This document shows, piece by piece, positions 29,173 through 37,498 of a stretch of DNA of 64,000 nt. The notes beneath the pieces are model-generated. The model searched no databases. It was not told where the DNA came from and was given only the letters and a program-made list of their open reading frames with translations. The position numbers and the translations under genes are program-made. The DNA comes from Shewanella yunxiaonensis. GTDB lineage: Bacteria; Pseudomonadota; Gammaproteobacteria; Enterobacterales; Shewanellaceae. Position 1 is the stretch's first letter, and every line of letters begins with the position of its first letter. The stretch spans positions 2,850,001-2,914,000 of the forward strand of contig NZ_CP073587.1 of assembly GCF_018223345.1 (NCBI RefSeq), written 5' to 3'.

Positions 29173-29202
29173 ATTATAGACATCTAGACGTATCAATGTC
29201 TA
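29173..29202 (-). promoter_or_regulatory. btuB promoter
   Basis: Minus-strand -35 TAGACA (29197-29202), 18-base spacer, -10 TATAAT (29173-29178). The spacer is occupied by MetJ-like octamers. Confidence 0.7.
29178..29201. promoter_or_regulatory. MetJ-like operator over the btuB promoter
   Basis: Three contiguous octamers read AGACATCT (7/8), AGACGTAT (7/8) and CAATGTCT (5/8) against AGACGTCT. They fill the space between the -10 and -35 elements, where repressor binding would block polymerase. The scores are close to those of the metE operator in this window. Confidence 0.7.
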
Positions 29203-29263
29203 ACTCTTAACCGCGATTGAGCATATAAAAAGCAGATACCATGCGACATCTTTTGGCAGCAAT

Positions 29264-29623
29264 TTACTCGATACCCGCAAAATCTGCTTTGGGATTACGT
29301 CCATATTCATTATCACCGGGCTCGCTGTCCTGGCAGAGAAACACGAGTAACACAATCCAGCCCACCACGGGAATAAACCACATTAACTGCCACCAGCCAC
29401 TGCGTCCGGTATCATGTAATCTGCGGGCAGTGACCGCCAGCGATGGCAGCAATAACACCAGACCATAAAGCCCGCCGAGCCATTTTGAATCGTTGCTGAT
29501 TTCAATTGCAGAAATGATCAGTGAAATCACATTGTAGATCAGCACATACATCCAGAAATCGCGACGACGCGTCCGATCAGTGAAGTCGGCATAGCGACGG
29601 ATCGGTTCCAAAAAATAATCCAT
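29264..29623 (-). CDS. DUF805 inner-membrane protein
   Basis: 119 residues. Starts MDYFLEPIRRYADFTDRTRRRDFW and continues with LAVTARRLHDTGRSGWW, the DUF805 signature between transmembrane segments. It ends in a short charged tail (DNEYGRNPKADF). An AAGGAG ribosome binding site lies six bases before ATG 29623. The family's function is unknown. Confidence 0.88.
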   Translation of the reverse strand: MDYFLEPIRRYADFTDRTRRRDFWMYVLIYNVISLIISAIEISNDSKWLGGLYGLVLLLPSLAVTARRLHDTGRSGWWQLMWFIPVVGWIVLLVFLCQDSEPGDNEYGRNPKADFAGIE

Positions 29624-29786
29624 GGTAACTCCTTGTAGTTATGAATACTGGCGGCAAAAAAAATCGCTACATCATCAATAAATATAAGAATATTCAAATA
29701 GATGAGTAGTCAAATTTTGTCTCACTTTACCATACTGTAAAATCTTTTAAATGTGTTCATTGGATTTTCACGCACAGTGCTCACTC

Positions 29787-29814
29787 GTAAAAAAGGCCGC
29801 TAACTAGCGACCTT
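29787..29814 (-). terminator. Intrinsic terminator of the DUF2059 gene
   Basis: Minus strand AAGGTCGCTA, loop GT, TAGCGGCCTT (one G-T pair), then TTTT, downstream of the DUF2059 stop. Confidence 0.8.
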
Positions 29815-29837
29815 CTGATGACACTGCGTGCTACCGG

Positions 29838-30350
29838 TTAATGTTCAGCCCTTTTTGCCTTGAGCTTTTCAGCAAACTCTTTTTGCAGGGCCTCGACTTT
29901 GGGGAGCAAGGTACCCAAAAAAGATTGTGATACCTGCATACTTTCCTGCATCACCTGCGGCATCTTGGCCACCATTGACCGGCCGCTTTCACTGGCATAA
30001 AAGGCCGACATATCGGCGATTTCTTTATCGGTATAGTGTTTGACGTAGATATCGATCAGCGGTTGTTTCAATTTATCCCAACTGAGTTCATCACGCATGA
30101 TTTTACTGTAGTTATGCGCAAACGCTTCAAACAGTGGCTTCTCATCGTCCTTAAGATCCAACCCATTTTGCATGTTAACCAACAGCTGCTCCATCTGGTC
30201 ATACATGGCGTTCATGGTGGTATCCATGTGCATTTCCAACAGTAGCTGTTCTACCTGAGCCCGGCGAGCCGATGCATCCGCGTGCACCAACGGCGCCAAC
30301 AAAAAAGAGGTGCCCAGTAATGCGAATGCTATACACCTTGTCAATTTCAT
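29838..30350 (-). CDS. DUF2059 periplasmic protein
   Basis: 170 residues with a signal peptide (MKLTRCIAFALLGTSFLLAP, cleavage near VHADA). The DUF2059 core includes LIDIYVKHYTDKEIADMSAFYASESGRSMVAKMP. The C-terminus is Lys/Glu-rich. ATG 30350 with GGAG seven bases before it is preferred over the extension to 30422. It lies downstream of the sucrose cluster on the same strand with a 78-base gap. No functional link is evident. Confidence 0.82.
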   Translation of the reverse strand: MKLTRCIAFALLGTSFLLAPLVHADASARRAQVEQLLLEMHMDTTMNAMYDQMEQLLVNMQNGLDLKDDEKPLFEAFAHNYSKIMRDELSWDKLKQPLIDIYVKHYTDKEIADMSAFYASESGRSMVAKMPQVMQESMQVSQSFLGTLLPKVEALQKEFAEKLKAKRAEH

Positions 30351-30428
30351 CAATTGTCTCCATGGCCTATTCAAAACTTCCGGCAATCTAGCACAGATTC
30401 CATTGGGAGCAGACAAATTCACACAAAA

Positions 30429-32408
30429 TCAGCGTCCCGCAATGCCACGGTACGGACTCAGGACTAACCAGTAAAAGCGAAAACCGCTGAGCACCAGTTG
30501 ATTTGAAAAAATCGAAGGAGGCCGTTCACTCCACAAATCTTCCAACATAGTGGGGTCGACATAAGCTTCCTGTCGCAGGATCTCCAAGTCGACTCGTTGC
30601 GGTTCTGCTGAAAGGTTAGCGATCACCACCACTTTATCTGATGGATTTGTATAGTTGTAACGGACATAAGCAAATACCGCATCATTACCTAAATCTAACA
30701 GGTCGCGATTATTGAAGTCGGAAAACGCATCGGTTTGCTGACGCAGACGAATTAATCGCTGCATATCCGCGAAGATGCGATTTTCGATAGTGCCCTGCTG
30801 ATGACGCAGTTCCATGGTATCCCAGTCAAGAGAAGGACGGTGTAACCAGCGACTGTCGCTGGATTTATCAGTATCACGCTCATAGTTGTAATCATTAAGC
30901 GTGCCCACCTCATCACCGTAGTACAGCAACGGGATGCCGCCGAAGGACATGATCAGGCTGTGCAGCATAGTGATATGTTTGTGACTGTTACGCACCAGTT
31001 GCATGTCACCGGATTCAATTCCCGCCTGCAAGCCCACCAAAGATGCCAACGATCCGGAAATACGCGCATCACCGGTTTTTTCATTTTTGCCAAACGGGCG
31101 GCCACGCGCGGAGCTGTGGTCAAATTCACCGGTAAAATAATCCACCAAGAATTTTCGGTGCATGACCGGATTGTAGCCAACGCTGGCTATATCACGATCA
31201 TCAAAACCGAAGCCAATATCGTCGTGACAACGCAGATAATTCAGCCAGGTCGCACGTTCCAATTTCATTGGCAGGCTCTTAAGACCCTGATTCAGCAATT
31301 TGGCATTTTTGGTGGCAACAGTTTCCCATAACAACGCCATAAAGGTGGCGTTGTAGGCGATATCGCACTCCTTGGCGACTACCGCATCTTCGCCAAAGTA
31401 TTTGATAATTTCTGACGGTGCGACTATCGCTTCGGCGATAAAAATCAGTCCAGGAGCAACCACCTGACAGCAGTCTTTAAACAGTTGCAGCACCTTATGG
31501 GCTTCGGCCTCATTCTGGCAGGCCGTGCCGATTTTCTTCCATAAAAAGGCTACCGCATCCAGCCGCAAAATATCGACACCATGGTTGGCCCAATAGAGGA
31601 TCACGTCCAGCATCTCCATAAATACTTCCGGATTGCTGTAATTGAGATCCCATTGGTACTTGTGAAAGACCGTCATCACCCATTTCTGCGCCTGTTCATT
31701 CCAGGTGAAATTGCCCGGATCGGTCTCCGGAAAGATCTCCGGCATCGTTTGCTCAAACATATCAGGGATGGTGCGATCATCAAACATGTAGAAATAGTTC
31801 TGGTACTGAGGATCACCCGCAACCGCTTGCTTCACCCACGCATGCTGATCGGAGGTATGGTTAACCACAATATCGAGTGCGATTAGCGATTCCTGCGCAT
31901 GTAATTTTTCAATAATTTTCTGCAATTGCGCGTTAGTCCCCATGCGCGAATCGACCTTGCGGAAATTACTGACCGCATAGCCGCCATCACTTTTCCCTAA
32001 GGGACATTCACAGATAGGTAAGATATGTACCAGGTTGATGCCCAACTCGGCAAAGTAATCCACTTTGTCAGATAAATCGCTGAGATTTTTGGCAAAACCA
32101 TTGGCATATAACGCCATACCGACCCAGCGTTGATGCAAAAACCAGTTGTGGTCAGCTTCGCGCTGGCGGTCAACCTGTTTTAAGGCGGTGCTACGCTCGA
32201 TGTAGTTACGCACCATCACTTCCACCAGCTTTCCCAACTGCAGCTCAAAGTCGCGGCGGTTGCCGTACAAACGCAGAAATAACGAATAAATACCGTAAAA
32301 GTTGGCTCCGAGACGACTATAGAAAAACCGCAGATCTTTGGGTTCAATGGCCGGTTTGAGCTCGTCCAATATCCGGTTCAGCAGGGTATGAGAGACCTCT
32401 TCATACAT
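30429..32408 (-). CDS. ams: Amylosucrase (GH13 subfamily 4)
   Basis: 659 residues. It splits sucrose, transferring glucose to an alpha-1,4-glucan and releasing fructose. The GH13 catalytic residues sit in VDILRLDAVAFLW (nucleophile Asp), FIAEAIVAP (acid/base Glu) and RCHDDIGFGF (third Asp). The amylosucrase-specific salt-bridge pair is also present: Asp in GKSDGGYAVS and Arg in SDSRWLHRP, equivalent to D144 and R509 of the Neisseria polysaccharea enzyme. An N-terminal helical domain of about 90 residues precedes the barrel. It is the last gene of the sucrose cluster, 21 bases after the fructokinase. Confidence 0.92.
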   Translation of the reverse strand: MYEEVSHTLLNRILDELKPAIEPKDLRFFYSRLGANFYGIYSLFLRLYGNRRDFELQLGKLVEVMVRNYIERSTALKQVDRQREADHNWFLHQRWVGMALYANGFAKNLSDLSDKVDYFAELGINLVHILPICECPLGKSDGGYAVSNFRKVDSRMGTNAQLQKIIEKLHAQESLIALDIVVNHTSDQHAWVKQAVAGDPQYQNYFYMFDDRTIPDMFEQTMPEIFPETDPGNFTWNEQAQKWVMTVFHKYQWDLNYSNPEVFMEMLDVILYWANHGVDILRLDAVAFLWKKIGTACQNEAEAHKVLQLFKDCCQVVAPGLIFIAEAIVAPSEIIKYFGEDAVVAKECDIAYNATFMALLWETVATKNAKLLNQGLKSLPMKLERATWLNYLRCHDDIGFGFDDRDIASVGYNPVMHRKFLVDYFTGEFDHSSARGRPFGKNEKTGDARISGSLASLVGLQAGIESGDMQLVRNSHKHITMLHSLIMSFGGIPLLYYGDEVGTLNDYNYERDTDKSSDSRWLHRPSLDWDTMELRHQQGTIENRIFADMQRLIRLRQQTDAFSDFNNRDLLDLGNDAVFAYVRYNYTNPSDKVVVIANLSAEPQRVDLEILRQEAYVDPTMLEDLWSERPPSIFSNQLVLSGFRFYWLVLSPYRGIAGR

Positions 32409-32429
32409 AATCTTCCCCTCGTTGCTGGG

Positions 32430-33341
32430 TTAAATCAGGCCCCAAAGGCATTTGAAATCACGGTAAATAGCGGGATTATCGGAGAGAGCGCCCTGCTGTC
32501 CTACGATAAAACCGGCAAATTGTTGTGCCCGTTCCAGCGTGGTACGCCAATCCCACTGATGCAGCATGCCCACCAGCACCACCGCGGCAAAAGCATCGCC
32601 AGCGCCCACCGTGTCCACAACGGTGGTTAGCTGTGGCGTCATTTCCGGGGTCACGACTGAGCCCATCTCATCCACCAGAAACGCACCATCGGCACCCAAG
32701 GTCACAATCAGGTGCGTAATATTGTTGGTCAAGCGGAAGTTAACTGCCGTTTCGACCAACGCATCGCGGTCTGTCGGCGGCGCAGGCAATTCCGCCAGCA
32801 ATGCTAACTCATGCTGATTGAGTTTCACGCAATACACGCCATGAACCATGGATTTCAGGCACGCTGGCTCCCACCATGGCTCACGTAAATTCACATCGAT
32901 AAAGGTCCGTTGCCCGGGGCGGCCGTGCAAACTCTCCAACGCTTCACGACTCGCGCTACAACGAGCCGCCAAGGAGCCGTGATAAAAAAAGTGTTCGCCG
33001 GTAATCGTGGGCAATTTTTGTTGGTTGATATGGTCATAGGCGGCATTGAGCACAATATCGTAACTCGGCTCACCATCGACAATCGCCACATTGACGATCC
33101 CGGTATCATGATGTGGGTCGACCTGTATTTGCTGGGTAGTCATGCCCCATTGCTGCATTTTTTGGCAAATATTCTGGCCCAAAGCATCGTCACCAACCGC
33201 ACTGATCATCACCGGTGCGACGTCAAAGGCTTGCAGATGCCAAGCAACATTAAATGGGGCGCCGCCCAACATGGGGTCATTTTCGGGGAAGCAGTCATAA
33301 AGCACTTCGCCAAAGACATAAACAGGTAATAACTCATTCAT
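32430..33341 (-). CDS. PfkB-family fructokinase
   Basis: 303 residues. It probably phosphorylates the fructose released by amylosucrase to fructose 6-phosphate. PfkB features are GEVLYDCFP, MLGGAPFNVAWHL (substrate-binding Gly-Gly) and VVDTVGAGDAFAAVVL, with the catalytic Asp in GAGD. ATG 33341 follows AAGAGG and overlaps the spp stop by eight bases, so the genes are coupled. It corresponds to the fructokinase called fruK in methanotroph sucrose clusters; I leave the symbol blank because fruK elsewhere means 1-phosphofructokinase. Confidence 0.88.
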   Translation of the reverse strand: MNELLPVYVFGEVLYDCFPENDPMLGGAPFNVAWHLQAFDVAPVMISAVGDDALGQNICQKMQQWGMTTQQIQVDPHHDTGIVNVAIVDGEPSYDIVLNAAYDHINQQKLPTITGEHFFYHGSLAARCSASREALESLHGRPGQRTFIDVNLREPWWEPACLKSMVHGVYCVKLNQHELALLAELPAPPTDRDALVETAVNFRLTNNITHLIVTLGADGAFLVDEMGSVVTPEMTPQLTTVVDTVGAGDAFAAVVLVGMLHQWDWRTTLERAQQFAGFIVGQQGALSDNPAIYRDFKCLWGLI

Positions 33342-34185
33342 CGCTTTGCCTCTTCGCAACCAACCAGGCCTTCAGCCCAGGGAAAAAGTGAAACAGTCCT
33401 TCAACTATGCCAGCACTGTAGTTGCCGTTAAGCCCCAATTCCGGCAATCCCTGCGCCAGATAAAGGCTGCTGGCGTTACCCTGCGCCTCACCGCCACTTA
33501 TGGCGCTGGCGACCACTTCTTCGGTGGCATTTTTCACTAATACCGTCCGATAGGGGCTTATCAATACATCTAAATCATTACCGCTATCACCGCTAAAAAA
33601 CACTTGAGGGGGCGTTAACACCAGCATCTTCGCAAGAAAATCAATCGCTTGCCGCTTTCCAGCTCTGGCAGGCAGAATATCAACTAGCCCCATGTCACTG
33701 GTTTCATCAACGCTGCTAATCATCTGTGCGCGTATTGCCAGTTTTTGCAGTTGCTGTTCCAGCAGCACCAGATCCTCAGCCATCGCGGCGGCAGGCACGA
33801 TTTGATAGCTCAATTTATATTGTTGCTGCTGTTGTTTGGGCTGTAACTGTAAGTTTGGCAACTCACCAATCGCCTGCGCTAAGGTGTGACTATTATGCGT
33901 TCCCCAATCTTCGCCGATATAACTTTGCCAGCTCGGCATTGGCCGATAACGTTGACCTTCTCGCTGATAAATCATGCTGCCGACATCAGTGATGGCAACA
34001 TCCGGCAACGGTAAGTTGTATTCAACAATCGCCTGTTGCATCAATCCCAAATCGCGACCACTGACATAAGCCAGCATCACGCCGGGATACTTTACCGCAT
34101 CAGCAAACCATCGCCGCGCTTGCGGGGATTCTGGCTGCAAACCATTAGGCAACAAGGTGCGGTCAAGGTCAGTACACAACAGCAT
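33334..34185 (-). CDS. spp: Sucrose-6-phosphate phosphatase
   Basis: 283 residues, HAD superfamily (Cof/SPP type). It removes phosphate from sucrose 6-phosphate. Motif I is DLDRTLL (both Asp present), motif II VSGRD, motif III the Lys in ARAGKRQAI, and motif IV SGDSGNDLDVL. All catalytic positions are intact. The ATG immediately follows the sps stop codon with no gap. Confidence 0.9.
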   Translation of the reverse strand: MLLCTDLDRTLLPNGLQPESPQARRWFADAVKYPGVMLAYVSGRDLGLMQQAIVEYNLPLPDVAITDVGSMIYQREGQRYRPMPSWQSYIGEDWGTHNSHTLAQAIGELPNLQLQPKQQQQQYKLSYQIVPAAAMAEDLVLLEQQLQKLAIRAQMISSVDETSDMGLVDILPARAGKRQAIDFLAKMLVLTPPQVFFSGDSGNDLDVLISPYRTVLVKNATEEVVASAISGGEAQGNASSLYLAQGLPELGLNGNYSAGIVEGLFHFFPGLKAWLVAKRQSDE

Positions 34186-36381
34186 TCAGGCATCATCCTC
34201 AACAACCGTCACTCCCGGCTGTTCGTCGAAGAAATGATAATGGTCAGTCGCTTCAAGAATGCCCAGCGCATTGGGTTGGGTGGCAAAAAATACGTTTTGT
34301 CCGGTGACCGGAGATTCCAGCGCTTCATGGCGACGATTATGCACAACCACTGACAAAGTTTTACCGGTGATCATGTCTTCATCGGTGCCCGCACCGGCAG
34401 CCACCAGCACTCGCTCCAGTGGGATGCCCCAGATTTGGGCGACATACCGCAGCGCTAATCCTTTGGAAACCCTGGCCGGCGTGATATCCAGGTTTTGCCC
34501 TGCTGACACAAAGACATTGACGCTCTGCTCTTCTTGTCTGAGCAATGACACGATTTTTTCTTTAGTGATCCCCCCTTGTTGCGATGGATCGATATGAAAA
34601 GAGATCTTGAATTTGCTCTGCTCAGCATCATCCTGTAACTCCAGCCCTGGCACTTTACGCAAAATGCGGCGAATTGCCCGCGGATTCCAATCATGATCGA
34701 CATGGTCTTCCCAGTCGGTACTCACTTCTAATTCACGGCCATAGTGAATTTGCGAGCCCAAACTGGAGATCAGAATATCGGGTTTAGGAATCCGGTATTT
34801 CTTCAGTAACTTAAGTACCGCATCTAAACGTCTGGCGGTGGCAATACCAAAGGCGACCTGCTTACGTTTTTCACGCAGCATCTGACAGAAGTCGCGTAAT
34901 CCAGTTGGATTACTTAGCAAGGTTTTATCCAGATCTGACACAATCAGCCTGTCGGCAAAGCGTGAAGCATTCATGATTGCTGGGGAGTATTGCTGTGGTT
35001 TAAACGCTGCTACTAGCGGTTTAATCTGCTTCAGATAGCTACGGGCATGGGCATCCCAGGAATATTTCAACGCGACATTCTTAATGCCGTTGGCGGAAAA
35101 CTTGCGCCATAAATCGCCATCAAGCAGCAACTGCTTCATGGCCTTGCCCAGATCATGGGCACTGAGGGGATCTACCAGTAACCCCGCTTCGCAGTTATCG
35201 ACGATATCCTGTGGGCCGCCATTCTCAGTGGCAATAAAGGGTAAACCGGTGGCGGCGGATTCCAGCAATGTAAGCCCGAACGGCTCGGTCAGCGCCGGGT
35301 TGATAAAAATCCCACAAGAGCGCGCCGCCATCCGGTAAATTGCCGGGACTTCACTGGGCAAGTGCTTTTTCGGCAACGCCAGTTTGCCGTACAGATCATA
35401 ATAATCGAGCAATACCAAGAGTTCGGTAAGTACCTCTTCGGCACCGTCATTCATTTCGCGGATATCGTCGCGGTTCCCCGCAACGATCACCAGATTGGCC
35501 ATGGTGCGCAGTTCCGGCGATTCCCCGTAAGCCTGCACTAAGGTGGCAATATTTTTGCGGGGATCAGGTCTTGATAACGCCAGGATTATCGGTTTCTCCG
35601 GTTCATCAAGAAACCGCCGAATAGCACTGGCGATCTGCGTTTGGGGCTCACCCAATTCTGGCGGATGGAATTTGCTGAGGTCGGTCCCCGGCGCGATCAC
35701 CCGCATACTTTCCGGACAGTAATAATCATAGAGCTCATATTGAGCTTCGATTTCCTGACGGGTACTGGTGATCACCAGATTGGCATTGGCCAGCACTTGT
35801 TCTTCGGCCTCAATGCGGCGACGCATATTGTACTTTTGTTCCACTTCAGACGATGTCATGCCGGAAGCCATCAGCCGCTTGCGTTTATCACGTCCCAAAG
35901 AGTGACCAGTGTGAACCAACGGAATACCAGAGAGATGGCTGATTTGCGTTGCTACATAACCCGCATCCGCATAATGACTGTGAATGACGTCAGGCAACCG
36001 TTGTTGTTGCTGGAAAAACTGCAGCAGATTGTCTGCAAAGGTATCGAGGTATTCCCAGAGCTTTTCTTTGGCGATGTAGTGATTGGGGCCACATTCAATC
36101 CGCACGATCTGAGCACCAGGTTCTTCCAAAGGCTCAGTTTTGTTGCTATAACCGCTATCGAGCCGCTCGTCATCCACCAGCCGAGTGATCAGATCTACGC
36201 GGCCAACACCGGGTTGTCTGGCAAGCGCATTAGCGAGGTCCACCACATACTTGGTCTGGCCGCCGGTATCGGCATCACGCCCTAATTCCAGATCGTGGGC
36301 ACGGATCAGTCCATGAATACTTACCAGCGCAATATATAAGCCACTGACAGGAGCCTGATCACTACTCGGATTTAGCTGCAT
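34186..36381 (-). CDS. sps: Sucrose-phosphate synthase with C-terminal SPP-like domain
   Basis: 731 residues. It makes sucrose 6-phosphate from a nucleotide-glucose and fructose 6-phosphate. The N-terminal glycosyltransferase part has LVSIHGLIRAHDLELGRDADTGGQ, HSHYADAG, HTGHSLGRDK and the GT4 motif EPFGLTLLESAATGLP. The C-terminal HAD domain (from about 470) keeps motif I (SDLDKTLL) but has AGAGTDEDM where the separate phosphatase has SGDSGNDLD, so the first metal-binding Asp is Gly. This layout is that of the Synechocystis enzyme, whose SPP-like domain is inactive. ATG 36381 (MQLNPSS) is preferred over 36420. Confidence 0.93.
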   Translation of the reverse strand: MQLNPSSDQAPVSGLYIALVSIHGLIRAHDLELGRDADTGGQTKYVVDLANALARQPGVGRVDLITRLVDDERLDSGYSNKTEPLEEPGAQIVRIECGPNHYIAKEKLWEYLDTFADNLLQFFQQQQRLPDVIHSHYADAGYVATQISHLSGIPLVHTGHSLGRDKRKRLMASGMTSSEVEQKYNMRRRIEAEEQVLANANLVITSTRQEIEAQYELYDYYCPESMRVIAPGTDLSKFHPPELGEPQTQIASAIRRFLDEPEKPIILALSRPDPRKNIATLVQAYGESPELRTMANLVIVAGNRDDIREMNDGAEEVLTELLVLLDYYDLYGKLALPKKHLPSEVPAIYRMAARSCGIFINPALTEPFGLTLLESAATGLPFIATENGGPQDIVDNCEAGLLVDPLSAHDLGKAMKQLLLDGDLWRKFSANGIKNVALKYSWDAHARSYLKQIKPLVAAFKPQQYSPAIMNASRFADRLIVSDLDKTLLSNPTGLRDFCQMLREKRKQVAFGIATARRLDAVLKLLKKYRIPKPDILISSLGSQIHYGRELEVSTDWEDHVDHDWNPRAIRRILRKVPGLELQDDAEQSKFKISFHIDPSQQGGITKEKIVSLLRQEEQSVNVFVSAGQNLDITPARVSKGLALRYVAQIWGIPLERVLVAAGAGTDEDMITGKTLSVVVHNRRHEALESPVTGQNVFFATQPNALGILEATDHYHFFDEQPGVTVVEDDA

Positions 36382-36420
36382 AGACGTCTTCTCCGTAAGA
36401 TGAGTCGATTGCGGTAGCAA

Positions 36421-36828
36421 TCCGGCATGTTAACCGCTAATGCGGCAACATTTTCTCGACTATCCGCTATCGGCATTTATTCCAAAAAAGTGCTGACGGC
36501 GTAGAAAATACTGGCGAACATCAATCACATGGACATGGGGATTTCTATGTAATGCAACGATAGAAAAATGCGTTACCAGCAGTCCCGTTGACAACAGCTC
36601 ACAAAATAATCATTTTGAGACGTTTTTTTCACCGTACCATAATCCGAATTGATTACCAAATCTGAAAAAGCCTTTTCAACCGTTCTAAAACACAGCCAAT
36701 TTAATAGCTCGCGCTCATGATAAATCATCAAAAGCATTAAAAATTTTCACAATAACTCACTGTTTTTAAGCAATAAAAAAGCGCCCTTATGGTTGAGCGC
36801 TCTTTATTCACCAACCCGACCACAGTAA
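36421..36828. other. Intergenic region upstream of the sucrose cluster
   Basis: About 400 bases with no gene-like frame, AT-rich at 36600-36780. The promoter of the sps-spp-fructokinase-ams cluster must lie here or just downstream, but I cannot point to a convincing one. The right end holds the terminator of the next gene. Confidence 0.5.
36775..36801 (-). terminator. Intrinsic terminator of the DUF4405 gene
   Basis: Minus strand AGCGC, 12-base loop, GCGCT, then TTTTT. The stem is short but the T run is good, 28 bases past the stop. Confidence 0.65.
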
Positions 36829-37353
36829 TCAGTCTTGATGGTTATCCGTGCTAATTGTGTTGTTATTAACGATATCCAATAGTGCAAAAGGATGCATATT
36901 GTTGCTTTTAGCCAACTGTTCCAGATTTTGTGAGGGACTGTCGACTTTGACACCTTTGGCAGTGAGTTTGGCAATCAGCTGTTCTACGGGTTGCTGCTCC
37001 AGCATTGCCACAGCCGTGAGAGGTGCTTGTTGCACCACAGCCAGCATCCGTTTTGCTGGATTTCCTTTTGCACCAGCTGTACCGGCTGACACAATAAAAC
37101 TGAAAGCAATAACCACCACGGCGGCCACAATCGCATTAGAAAGTTTCTGATTGAAATAGCGTTTAAACGGTGACCAGTGGTTCATTACATGCAATAACAT
37201 AGCCATGACGAACAGCAGCCCTAGCCATTCGTGCATAGATTTGATCAGCCCTTCCGATAAATGAAAGAACAACAAGATGCCACTTGATCCCACCACCAAA
37301 GACACGCCAATGACCAGTGGTGTCGACCAGTGACGAATGCCCATTTTGAACAT
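36829..37353 (-). CDS. DUF4405 membrane protein
   Basis: 174 residues. Three hydrophobic segments near residues 10-30, 40-65 and 75-95 include paired histidines (FFHLSEGLIKSMHEWLGLL, LLHVMNHW), typical of DUF4405 and related heme-b-binding membrane proteins. A soluble C-terminal domain of about 75 residues follows (AVVQQAPLTAVAMLEQQPVE). ATG 37353 with GGGGAAG is preferred over the extension to 37473. The electron-transfer role is inferred. Confidence 0.75.
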   Translation of the reverse strand: MFKMGIRHWSTPLVIGVSLVVGSSGILLFFHLSEGLIKSMHEWLGLLFVMAMLLHVMNHWSPFKRYFNQKLSNAIVAAVVVIAFSFIVSAGTAGAKGNPAKRMLAVVQQAPLTAVAMLEQQPVEQLIAKLTAKGVKVDSPSQNLEQLAKSNNMHPFALLDIVNNNTISTDNHQD

Positions 37354-37440
37354 GTTAGTCTTCCCCTGAAAATTATTGCTGAGATTATTCTGCCACGCCA
37401 ACTGTAAAGATTGGCTTAATTGGCACGTAAAGAAGGGTAA

Positions 37441-37475
37441 AACAAAGCGGTGCTTATCATGATGGTTAAGCACCG
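37441..37475 (-). terminator. Intrinsic terminator of the SPFH gene
   Basis: Minus strand CGGTGCTTA, 10-base loop, TAAGCACCG, then CTTTGTTTT, 24 bases past the stop. Confidence 0.8.
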
Positions 37476-37498
37476 GCCGTTAACTGGTTCAGATAGGC

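Noticed and set aside
36382..36389. A perfect AGACGTCT MetJ octamer just before the sps start
   Set aside because: It is a single octamer; MetJ needs at least two adjacent ones, and its neighbours do not match. It lies between the ribosome binding site and the ATG, so it is probably chance.
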